Below, piece by piece: positions 16,553 to 23,987 of a stretch of DNA of 51,616 nucleotides. This DNA is from a virus, in IMG/VR virus record IMGVR_UViG_3300042485_002515, positions 1-51,616 of that record; one strand, written 5' to 3'. How positions within the stretch are numbered: the first letter of the stretch is position 1; each line of letters opens with the position of its first letter. Below the pieces are notes generated by a model. It was not told where the DNA came from. It made no database searches and worked only from the letters and a program-made list of their open reading frames with translations. The position numbers and the translations under genes are program-made.

Positions 16553-18430
16553 ATGGCATTAACCCGAGCACGCCTTGCACAAGTAAACACTACCGTAGCC
16601 AGCCTGCAGGATCCTATTACACTAATTAATAGGGGCGCAGACACTGCCAATGTTGATGTTGGCTTTGTTTTTAATAGAGATGCCGGCAGTAACTCAAATG
16701 TTGCCATAATTTGGGACGAAACAAATGATCTCTTTACTACTGTTTTCACTGATAGCACAGGTGGAACAAACAGTAATATTAACGTTGTAAACTTTGCTAA
16801 CCTAAAAATAAACAATCTTTTTGCTAATATAGGTGGCGGCACCTCGCAAGCAAACATATATGTCACAGGTTCTTTATTACCAAGTGCAAATATAACTTAT
16901 GATTTAGGATCTGCTACTAACCGATTTAAAACTTTGTGGTTGGCAGGTAATACTTTGGACATAGGTGGCGAAACTATTTCTGTTGGCGAAAGCGGTACCT
17001 GGAACTTTAGTAGCAACGGCACCGTGATCAGTTTAGGGCATTCTGCCCCCTTTAACCCTGTATCGATAAACAGTACAAGCGGTACCTTTACCATACTCAC
17101 GACTACTGGTACAACAGTTTTAGCTAATACAAGCGGTAACACAGTAGTAGCATCAACTACTCAAAGTACCGGAGCCACATTGGGTGCCTTGGTTGTAAAA
17201 GGTGGTGTAGGTATAGCCAAAGATCTTTGGGTGGATGGCAATTTGATTGTAGCAGGAACATCTACTACACTCAATACTGCAACTTTGGATGTGACTGATC
17301 TCAATGTTACATTAGCCAAAGGTGCTCCAACTGCGTTTGCTGCTGATGGTGCCGGAATTACCATTGATGGCGCTGGTGCCACGTTGTTGTACAACAATGC
17401 AAATGATGCTTTTGATTTTAATAAAGTTGTACGTGGACCAGGGTTGTATCTTACAACAGCAAATGTTACCACAGGAAACATAGTCACAGCTGATGTAGTG
17501 ACACTTAATGCATCAACGGGTAACATAACTACTCTCACTGGTTCAACTGTAAATGTGCAGTCCACCACATCAACGGTGTTGAATGTAACAACTGCCAACA
17601 TTGGATCAACAATCACAGCCAGTGGCAATATTGTTGCTGCATCGGGAACAGAAAGTGTAAGCACTACTACTGGTGCAGTAGTTGTTGTTGGCGGTGTTGG
17701 TGCCAGCGGCAATGTTACTGCATCAAAATTGTACACCGGCGGCGGATTATTTTGGTCGGCAAACGGTGTCAGTGCGCTATCAGCAGCAGGTACTACAGCA
17801 AGCACAAGCCCACCTGGCAGTGCCAAATACGGTGACTTATGGTACAATACCGCCACCGACGTGGTATATCAATATCTAAATGATGGTGTTAGTGACTACT
17901 GGATTGATATATCATCACAGACTATTGCAGCCAATACATCAAATGTTGTTAGTGGTAATTTAAGTATCACTGGAACATATCAAGTTGGTGGCAAACAAGC
18001 TGTCAATGGTCCTGCTTTTAGAGCCTACATAGCTACTGAACAAGCGATCACTTCGGGCAGTCAACAAAAAGTAACATTTGGTACAGAAACATTTGATACT
18101 AACAGTAACTTTAGTTCAAGCCGCTTTACTCCTACCATAGAAGGCTATTATCAACTCAACGCCACAGTTCGTATTGAAGGTAATTCAGGCACAGGCGAGT
18201 GTATGATCACTATATGGAAAAACGGCAGTGAATATGCTCGTGGCACCAATGAACAAGGCACTGAACAAGGTGCAAACTGGTATTCAATGCAGGTATCAGA
18301 CTTGGCCTATGCCAACGGCACTGGAGACTATTTTGAGATTTATATACAACAAGGCAGTGGTGGCAATAGAAATACAACTGCTGGCACAAACATCTCGTAC
18401 TTCAGTGGCGCCATGGTAAGAGGAGCATAA
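16553..18430 (+). CDS. Tail fibre with C1q/TNF-like tip
   Basis: 625 residues. N-terminal ~130 residues repeat the fibre theme (RARLAQVNTTVASLQDPITL); a shaft of Thr/Asn-rich units covers ~130-400 with WVDGNLIVAGTSTTLNTATL at ~224. GDLWYNTATDVVYQYLND with a closing YW is a W-ending module near 427-450. Residues ~485-625 look like a C1q/TNF-type jelly roll: GPAFRAYIATEQAITSGSQQ, KVTFGTETFDTNSNF, FTPTIEGYYQLNATVRIEG, ANWYSMQVSDLAYANGTGD and ISYFSGAMVRGA follow the order of that fold. Such tips form trimers and bind receptors, so this is the best receptor-binding candidate of the array. It has its own promoter (16525). Confidence 0.82.
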   Translation: MALTRARLAQVNTTVASLQDPITLINRGADTANVDVGFVFNRDAGSNSNVAIIWDETNDLFTTVFTDSTGGTNSNINVVNFANLKINNLFANIGGGTSQANIYVTGSLLPSANITYDLGSATNRFKTLWLAGNTLDIGGETISVGESGTWNFSSNGTVISLGHSAPFNPVSINSTSGTFTILTTTGTTVLANTSGNTVVASTTQSTGATLGALVVKGGVGIAKDLWVDGNLIVAGTSTTLNTATLDVTDLNVTLAKGAPTAFAADGAGITIDGAGATLLYNNANDAFDFNKVVRGPGLYLTTANVTTGNIVTADVVTLNASTGNITTLTGSTVNVQSTTSTVLNVTTANIGSTITASGNIVAASGTESVSTTTGAVVVVGGVGASGNVTASKLYTGGGLFWSANGVSALSAAGTTASTSPPGSAKYGDLWYNTATDVVYQYLNDGVSDYWIDISSQTIAANTSNVVSGNLSITGTYQVGGKQAVNGPAFRAYIATEQAITSGSQQKVTFGTETFDTNSNFSSSRFTPTIEGYYQLNATVRIEGNSGTGECMITIWKNGSEYARGTNEQGTEQGANWYSMQVSDLAYANGTGDYFEIYIQQGSGGNRNTTAGTNISYFSGAMVRGA

Positions 18431-18439
18431 GGATAAACA

Positions 18440-19699
18440 ATGGCATTTCCAACAACACCAACAAACGGCCAAATTGCCACAGTAAACGGAATAACATTTT
18501 CCTATAGCTCGTCTACAAACAGCTGGACCAGAGTAAGCAGTGCTTTATACAATATCGCAAACATTGTTATTACCAGTAATGCCAACGTAGGTAATCTCAA
18601 TGCAATCAACAATGTAACTGGTAGTACTGGTAATTTTAGTGGCAATGTTTTTGCTGCAGGCGTAGTAGGAACTACCTACTACGGTCAGATTAACTTAGGT
18701 ACTACCAGTGTCAACTTAGATCGTACAAGCGGAAGTCAAATCCTTAATGGCGTGGGTATTGGTGGCACTGCCGCCACTGCAACTGTTGCTATTAATAATC
18801 AAATTACAGCGAACACCAACGCCGGTACAGCCTACATAACATTTGTAGACAAAACTTCTGGCAATGCAGGAGAAAATGCAACAACCAGCCTGACATTTAA
18901 TCCAGCAACAGGCAATATTACTGCACAAGGCATGTTTACTGCCACTGGCGTATATTGGGCAGGAAATGGCGCAGCATTTGCTTCTGCACCTGGCGGAACC
19001 ACTGGGCAAATACAATTTAACAATGCTTCAACATTTGCTGGTGCTGCAGGTTTGACATATTTTCCAGTATCAGGGAACTTGTATCTCTCTACAAATACTC
19101 AATCTACCAGCGTTACTACCGGAGCATTAGTAATTGAAGGTGGACTGGGATTAGATTCTAATTTGTATATTCAAGGCTCTGCAGGAAATTCAATTGTGGC
19201 CACTGGTAATGTAAATGTACGTGGTAATCTTGTTCCATTTGGTTGGGCATCGGGATCAGGTAACATTGGCAGTCCAGGCCGAGCCTGGAACACAGTATTT
19301 GCAAAAGCTACATCTGCTCAGTATGCTGACTTGGCAGAAAATTACATCGCAGACAGTGATTATGCTCCAGGCACTGTGTTAATTTTTGGTGGCGACAAAG
19401 AAGTTACTGTTACAGAACTTTCGCACGATACCAGAGTAGCCGGTGTGGTATCAACTGAACCTGCATATTTAATGAACTCGATGAATGGTAATGTGCCTGT
19501 TGCATTAACTGGTAGAGTGCCGTGTTTTGTTCGCGGGCCAATTTATAAAGGATCACTATTAGTGACCAGTGACATACCAGGTGTAGCCGAAGCTATGTCT
19601 ACCGGTCTTTATAGACCAGGTTGTGTAATTGGTAAAAGTTTAGAAGAAATACAAACAAACGAAATACAAACTATCGAAGTTGTAGTAGGGAGAACATGA
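18440..19699 (+). CDS. Tail fibre with conserved C-terminal domain
   Basis: 419 residues. N-terminal motif PTNGQIATVNGITFSYSSST with a closing SWTRV is another W-ending module (~7-35). A shaft (35-290) follows, with GNVNVRGNLVPFGWASGSGN just before the last domain. Residues 293-419 (AQYADLAENYIAD, APGTVLIFGG, TRVAGVVSTEPAYLMN, GRVPCFVRGPIYKGSLLV, VEVVVGRT) are a paralogue of the 172-residue protein at 15958. Ribosome site AAGGAT overlaps the end of the previous gene region. The last gene of the fibre array; its stop overlaps the start of the next gene (ATGATG). Confidence 0.8.
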   Translation: MAFPTTPTNGQIATVNGITFSYSSSTNSWTRVSSALYNIANIVITSNANVGNLNAINNVTGSTGNFSGNVFAAGVVGTTYYGQINLGTTSVNLDRTSGSQILNGVGIGGTAATATVAINNQITANTNAGTAYITFVDKTSGNAGENATTSLTFNPATGNITAQGMFTATGVYWAGNGAAFASAPGGTTGQIQFNNASTFAGAAGLTYFPVSGNLYLSTNTQSTSVTTGALVIEGGLGLDSNLYIQGSAGNSIVATGNVNVRGNLVPFGWASGSGNIGSPGRAWNTVFAKATSAQYADLAENYIADSDYAPGTVLIFGGDKEVTVTELSHDTRVAGVVSTEPAYLMNSMNGNVPVALTGRVPCFVRGPIYKGSLLVTSDIPGVAEAMSTGLYRPGCVIGKSLEEIQTNEIQTIEVVVGRT

Positions 19700-20457
19700 T
19701 GCAAAAATTAACTAAAATTTATAGAAAAGATTATCGCGGCGAAGATGTGATTATAGATAGAATCTACAAAAATTCAGAGTGGAATCCTCGAGCTGAATTT
19801 GTACCCAAGACATTTAATTTTATCCCCGAACAACCTCGTGCAGTTGTTATTGGTAACGGAACGTCAAGGTTAGATTTTGATCTACGTATGTTCTTAGAGT
19901 ATAGAGAAGGTAATTTTCAAAATTGGAAGCCAGCATCAATAAAAAGAACATTTTATACCTACGGATGTAACGCAATTTTTAGAGATTATGTGACCGACTT
20001 TATCGCAATTACTGGCGAAGGTTTATTAGATGAATTTGTTAGTACTGTACAAAGACAGGAAGTTATTGCCTACGCTAACAATCAATTTTTGTATAAACAT
20101 CCATCAAAGTTTAGTTTGATTCCACAAAATCCCAATCTAAATAGCGGAGCCATTGCTTCTTATCTGGCCGCCTTTGATGGCCATAGTCAAATTTACATGT
20201 TAGGATTTGATGGTAACGATACGCCAAATTACAATTATAATGTATATGCTAACACATCTTATTATCCAACCTTGTATGAAAACGTACAAGAAGATTTTTG
20301 GGTTAAAAGCCTGTCAACAATAATGAAAGTTTACAACGATACAGAATTTGTTAGAGTGATGCCAACCAGCAGTTCAAGAATTCCTGAACCATGGAAGTAT
20401 TTTACTAATTTTAGACAAGTAAATTTTAATCAATTTGCATCTGAGATTGGTTTATAA
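19696..20457 (+). CDS. MptE/DUF115-like Rossmann-type protein
   Basis: 253 residues, not structural in composition. Motifs: AVVIGNGTSRLDFDL (~49-63), a nucleotide-binding-like loop after a beta strand; YTYGCNAIFRDY (~90-101); and GAIASYLAAFDG-HSQIYMLGFDGND (~153-176). This combination (VIGNG-S, YG-NAI, G-x-A-x-A, YMLGFD) resembles the MptE/DUF115 family linked to glycan or sugar-nucleotide handling. That assignment is by eye and tentative. It is translationally coupled to the last fibre gene by a 4-base overlap, which suggests a role related to fibre or surface glycans. Its last 32 bases overlap the convergent Nudix gene. Confidence 0.6.
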   Translation: MMQKLTKIYRKDYRGEDVIIDRIYKNSEWNPRAEFVPKTFNFIPEQPRAVVIGNGTSRLDFDLRMFLEYREGNFQNWKPASIKRTFYTYGCNAIFRDYVTDFIAITGEGLLDEFVSTVQRQEVIAYANNQFLYKHPSKFSLIPQNPNLNSGAIASYLAAFDGHSQIYMLGFDGNDTPNYNYNVYANTSYYPTLYENVQEDFWVKSLSTIMKVYNDTEFVRVMPTSSSRIPEPWKYFTNFRQVNFNQFASEIGL

Positions 20458-20872
20458 CCTGTTCCACCGTTTTAATCTTGTCGATAATTGATTTAAAGCT
20501 AAAGGTACGCCATACCCCTGGATGCAATGGTTTTGGATGATCCTCTAAACCGGTCCAAGCATACCCGCGATGTTCGGTATTTAACCGTGGTATAAATTCG
20601 TCGTCTACAACAATCAAATAGGTATGATATTCAAAGTTGTTGGTATCACTGGTAAATTTTTCTAAGGGTATAATTTTGGTAGTCGTAATTTGACCAATTT
20701 CTTCGCAGATTTCTCGTTGTAATCCTTCAATTGGGGTTTCATGTTGTTCCAATCCACCACCTACCAATCCCCAAGACCCTGCATGACGTTTTTGATTACG
20801 TAGTAAAAAAAGATATCTTTGAGTTGACTTACTGTAAATTAAAGCACCACAACCTATATGATTAGACTCCAC
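20426..20872 (-). CDS. Nudix hydrolase
   Basis: 148 residues. A complete Nudix box is visible: G39-x5-E45-x7-R53-E54-I-C-E57-E58-I-G60, with only the last hydrophobic position (Q61) off consensus. Members hydrolyse nucleoside diphosphates linked to other groups, coordinating metal with the box glutamates; the substrate here (capped RNA, oxidised nucleotides, NAD or sugar nucleotides) cannot be read. Start is GTG at 20872 inside the end of gp15 (19-base overlap), with GAGGTGG as ribosome site; no later Met offers a better start. Nudix genes are common in T4-like phages (T4 NudE). The 3' end overlaps the gene at 19696 tail to tail by 32 bases. Confidence 0.9.
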   Translation of the reverse strand: MESNHIGCGALIYSKSTQRYLFLLRNQKRHAGSWGLVGGGLEQHETPIEGLQREICEEIGQITTTKIIPLEKFTSDTNNFEYHTYLIVVDDEFIPRLNTEHRGYAWTGLEDHPKPLHPGVWRTFSFKSIIDKIKTVEQVINQSQMQID

Positions 20873-22209
20873 TCACCACCTCGATAAACACCTTCTACAC
20901 TCTTGACCCACTCCTCACCAGTCCATCTGTACTGTGTGTTGGTATTGGTATTGGTTACATATTCTATTTGATCGTTAGCTGCACTGTTAAATACCACTGT
21001 CCACTGCGAGCCATTGTATTCTATTATATCGTTCTGATACGCAACTATTTCACCCCATTCGCTGTAAAACTGATTTTCAGCTGATCCAACATTGTCTGTA
21101 AGCAGGTATCTTGTACCTGCTGTGGGTGTTAGTAGAGCACTGTCAACATCTATGTTCAAAGGATTAATGATAGCATCAACTGGATCTATAGTATTCAAGG
21201 GCATGGTATCTTCAATTGCCGTGAACAAAAGAATGTTTGGATCCGATGGGTGATAGGTAATTGATCCTATCAGTTCGTTGCCAGTGGGCAATTCTATTCT
21301 GATTTCACTTTGCCCAGTTACCAGACTACCATAAATGTCAATAAAAGCACGCCATGTATCTGGAGCACCCACATTGGTAATGTTTGCTTGATCGTCTACC
21401 ACTTCCTGCGGTTTCAGCAAGCGCAATTGATTACCAGCAAAGAATATGCCATAGTTCATAGGAGTTACTCGAACTCTACTTACCAAATTAGATAACACTG
21501 TTTCTTCACTGAATGCGCCTTGCTCGTCGTAAATGTTAGCGATGAATTTTTGTATCACACCAAGACGTTTGACCTTGGCCGGTGCACTGATCCAGATTGG
21601 CATTTCAAAAGTCAATGTTGCAACATCAATTGGTTCTTCAGTGCTGGTTGGAATAGTGCGCGAACTCCACATCATCTCGGTCAATTGCACGTAAGTTAAA
21701 CTGGTCCAATCTATATAATTGTCAGTGCTTTGTATTTCCAGACTGGGATTGAACAGCACAGCCAATTGTTCAATGATCTGCATTTTTTGTTCGGTATTAC
21801 TGGTCCATATATCTAACTTTGCTGTAAGTTTGTAAGGAACCGGCATCAAGCGTTCAATAGTGTAACTGTCACCTTGATTGGAGTTATACAAACCGGTATC
21901 AGGATCAAATTCACGTTCACGCAAATGCATCTTGCTTACAAAGTTTGGCTCTTGCATGCGAGCTTGATCGTAATTTAAACCGTCGATGTAGACAGCCATT
22001 GCAGGAACTGCATTCAGTGTATTCTCGCTGTTACCCTTGAGTATTACAGCAGCCTGTCTACTTTGGTCTCCATAGTACACTGGTACACGTTGCAAAGATC
22101 TCACGCCTTGACTGTTTTTACCAAATTCCACATCAATTCCGCTCACAATTCGCATGAATTGAACCAAGAATCTACGTAACTGACCATCATAAAAAAATTG
22201 TTGAGCCAT
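20854..22209 (-). CDS. 15: Tail sheath stabiliser/completion protein (gp15-like), extended
   Basis: Caps the tail tube and sheath and connects to the neck. The N-terminal part matches gp15: FFYDGQLRRFLVQFMRIVS, RVPVYYGDQSRQA, MPVPYKLTAKLDIWT, EQKMQIIEQLAVLFNPSLEI and the strand TFEMPIWISAPAKVKRLGV (residues ~5-260). It is 451 residues against about 272 in T4. The extra ~190 C-terminal residues are beta-rich and hold two W-ending modules (IIEYNGSQWTVVF; YRWTGEEWVKSV) like those of gp14, gp18 and the fibres. Start overlaps the gp14 stop by one base (TAATG), so the two are coupled on the minus strand. Confidence 0.85.
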   Translation of the reverse strand: MAQQFFYDGQLRRFLVQFMRIVSGIDVEFGKNSQGVRSLQRVPVYYGDQSRQAAVILKGNSENTLNAVPAMAVYIDGLNYDQARMQEPNFVSKMHLREREFDPDTGLYNSNQGDSYTIERLMPVPYKLTAKLDIWTSNTEQKMQIIEQLAVLFNPSLEIQSTDNYIDWTSLTYVQLTEMMWSSRTIPTSTEEPIDVATLTFEMPIWISAPAKVKRLGVIQKFIANIYDEQGAFSEETVLSNLVSRVRVTPMNYGIFFAGNQLRLLKPQEVVDDQANITNVGAPDTWRAFIDIYGSLVTGQSEIRIELPTGNELIGSITYHPSDPNILLFTAIEDTMPLNTIDPVDAIINPLNIDVDSALLTPTAGTRYLLTDNVGSAENQFYSEWGEIVAYQNDIIEYNGSQWTVVFNSAANDQIEYVTNTNTNTQYRWTGEEWVKSVEGVYRGGEWSLII

Positions 22210-23594
22210 TAGTTATCTGCCTTTGGTCTAAGTGCCTGACTTAAACTTTGTCTAATTGTAACATTGCCGGTGTTGTTGACATAAGTTTCGGTATTGTTAA
22301 CAAAGCCGCTGCGTTGTGTCTTGTTGTCTGCACCAAGGGTGAGTGTTGTGCGTACATTGTCTTCAATCTTGACCCATCTACGACCCTCCCATCTAAATAG
22401 CCTGTTAGGCAAATAGTCGGTTCTTAATGCATAATCACCAATTTGCGGATTGACAGGAAAGGCTATACCGGTGGTCATTGGCAAGCCGTTTGGCGGCCCT
22501 CCTACACCAGTTAGATAACCATGTACAGTATCGTCTGGTGACAAAATACCCGTATCTGTTCCTATGATCCCAGTGTCGCCGGTTACTGCATCGCTATCTG
22601 TTGTGATTCCGGCAGGATCGCCAGGCGCCTCATCAACTGTTTTAGATTTAATATAAAGATGGCTGATATCATAACCACTGTAAGGTACATTGGTTTCTGC
22701 TTCTTCAAGAATAGCATTGTTGATGGTTTGGTACTTGCTGATAATACTGGAAACAGAGCCTAATGAAATATTACCCAAAGTTGGATCACCCTCAGGAGCA
22801 TCAACTTTGATCTGATTGAGAATGTCTTTGTATTCTTGACTGTCAGTCAACGGATTAATCTTGCAACGCCATAAATGCGGCCACCAGGTAGGACTAAATC
22901 CTTCAGAAGCATTGTTACAGTCGCTTATTTCATAAAATCTTTTCAGTGCCACTGGTAACGTGTCGTCCAGCGGATAATAGTCTTTGAGATGCATGAGTTC
23001 AATGACATCGCCAGGCATCAACTTGCGTCCTATTGTTTCAATCATGTCGTTGATATGAAAAACTATAAACAAGGTACCTGTTTGCAAGAACATACCAAAT
23101 TGGCTAAGATCAAAGGTTACATCTTGTGTTTGATAGATACCACGCATGGCATACACGCTGGTATCATATTTTCTATCGCGATTTTCTAAGAAAAACAGAT
23201 CTTGAATGTTTTGTGCGCTTTGATTGATATAACTTGGTTTACTGGCATTTTCATAAAACTTTACAGTTGAATTACTGGTCAGCGCAGTAGTGGTATTTGA
23301 GCTCAATGTCACTGTGTTTGCGGTTTTTGCAATTACAGTTGTGTTGGCTGCTATACCAGTACCAACAACAAAGTTACCAAGCATGACATCGCCTGTAGCG
23401 CCAAAATTCAAAATTGGACTTGCATTTGCTTGAGATACTGAAGTGATTTTTACCGTGTTCTGTTCGTTTATACCAAGATATTTGTGAACCAAAATACCAG
23501 TGCCGCCCAGAGTAAACATTTCGCTTATTCTGCGATCAAAAAATTTATAGTCGTTGCTGTGACGTCCGTCTTTCCAAAGTGATAATCTTGGCAC
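22209..23594 (-). CDS. 14: Neck protein (gp14-like)
   Basis: Head-tail connector component. Family-type segments: RRISEMFTLGGTGILVHKYL (~22-41), FGMFLQTGTLFIVFHINDMI and ETIGRKLMPGDVIELMHL, then YEISDCNNASEGFSPTWWPH-LWRCKINPLTDSQEYKDIL. 461 residues, longer than T4 gp14 (256), partly from an inserted beta segment at ~45-110 and a C-terminal tail with a W-ending module (RLFRWEGRRWVKIED). Start is GTG at 23594 with AGGA seven bases upstream. A late-like element GCTAAATA lies on the minus strand at 23622-23615. It is first of the minus-strand unit gp14-gp15-Nudix. Confidence 0.8.
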   Translation of the reverse strand: MPRLSLWKDGRHSNDYKFFDRRISEMFTLGGTGILVHKYLGINEQNTVKITSVSQANASPILNFGATGDVMLGNFVVGTGIAANTTVIAKTANTVTLSSNTTTALTSNSTVKFYENASKPSYINQSAQNIQDLFFLENRDRKYDTSVYAMRGIYQTQDVTFDLSQFGMFLQTGTLFIVFHINDMIETIGRKLMPGDVIELMHLKDYYPLDDTLPVALKRFYEISDCNNASEGFSPTWWPHLWRCKINPLTDSQEYKDILNQIKVDAPEGDPTLGNISLGSVSSIISKYQTINNAILEEAETNVPYSGYDISHLYIKSKTVDEAPGDPAGITTDSDAVTGDTGIIGTDTGILSPDDTVHGYLTGVGGPPNGLPMTTGIAFPVNPQIGDYALRTDYLPNRLFRWEGRRWVKIEDNVRTTLTLGADNKTQRSGFVNNTETYVNNTGNVTIRQSLSQALRPKADN

Positions 23595-23614
23595 AATTGT
23601 ATCCTGTTATTTTA

Positions 23615-23622
23615 TATTTAGC
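23615..23622 (-). promoter_or_regulatory. Late promoter-like element for gp14
   Basis: On the minus strand, GCTAAATA has the TAAATA core. Predicted RNA start near 23609, 15 bases before the GTG at 23594, with AGGA (23605-23602) between. It lies head to head with the sigma70-type promoter of the plus-strand gene at 23670. Confidence 0.5.
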
Positions 23623-23633
23623 GGACTCCTACT

Positions 23634-23662
23634 TTGACATAAATTAGGGTATACTATATAAT
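23634..23662 (+). promoter_or_regulatory. Perfect sigma70 consensus promoter
   Basis: TTGACA (23634-23639), 17-bp spacer, TATAAT (23657-23662): both hexamers and the spacing are exact bacterial consensus. Predicted start at 23669-23670, that is, on the ATG of the next gene (23670). It should be recognised by unmodified host RNA polymerase, so it is an early-type promoter. Confidence 0.93.
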
Positions 23663-23669
23663 ACACACA

Positions 23670-23951
23670 ATGAGTGAATTTAAAAGTTTACACGACTGGC
23701 AAGAAATTGAAACGCAAATCAAGCGTTCGTTATGGTCCTTGTACAATTTACAGCACAAACGAGAGCTGGAACGCATGTACAAAAACTTAATGAACACTGT
23801 GACTGATTTGAGCCGAGCAGATGTAGACAGACGCAGGTATGGGCATAGCATTAAGTATGACGAACAGTTAGCAAAAGTGCAACAACAGTTGCAAGAATTG
23901 CAATCCTGGCTCATGTTTGCAACACTACTTGACGAAAAACCCAAAGAATAG
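23670..23951 (+). CDS. Small helical protein, probable early gene, function unknown
   Basis: 93 residues, charged and helical throughout (SEFKSLHDWQEIETQIKRSL; HKRELERMYKNLMNTVTDL; KVQQQLQELQSWLMFATLL), likely a coiled coil. No known motif. The ATG at 23670 has no ribosome site and coincides with the predicted RNA start of a perfect sigma70 promoter, so the mRNA would be leaderless. The gene is thus expected to be transcribed straight after infection. This separates it from the late virion genes around it; an early host- or phage-regulating role is possible but not shown. A second sigma70-type promoter overlaps its 3' end. Confidence 0.8.
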   Translation: MSEFKSLHDWQEIETQIKRSLWSLYNLQHKRELERMYKNLMNTVTDLSRADVDRRRYGHSIKYDEQLAKVQQQLQELQSWLMFATLLDEKPKE

Positions 23952-23957
23952 TATAAT
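23929..23957 (+). promoter_or_regulatory. Sigma70-type promoter for the 395-residue gene
   Basis: TTGACG (23929-23934), 17-bp spacer, TATAAT (23952-23957): one base from perfect consensus. The -35 box is inside the 3' end of the 93-residue gene. Predicted start near 23964, giving a 24-nt leader with ribosome site AAGGAG at 23976-23981. Confidence 0.88.
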
Positions 23958-23987
23958 TGTAAAGTTGTAAATATCAAGGAGCCTGCT

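Noticed and set aside
17161-17856. 231-residue open frame on the minus strand within the fibre gene
   Set aside because: Fibre genes here use biased codons (Thr, Asn, Gly, Ala) that leave long antisense frames open; no ribosome site and the sequence is Val/Ala/Pro-rich noise. The same holds for 6647-7255, 9470-9856 and 16540-16866.
23610-23660. Inverted repeat hiding the gp14 ribosome site on the minus strand
   Set aside because: No complement of the AGGA region is present nearby; gp14 does not share the hairpin arrangement.
23967-23974. GTAAATAT as a late promoter for the 395-residue gene
   Set aside because: The predicted start would fall inside the ribosome site AAGGAG; the sigma70-type promoter at 23929 explains the gene better.
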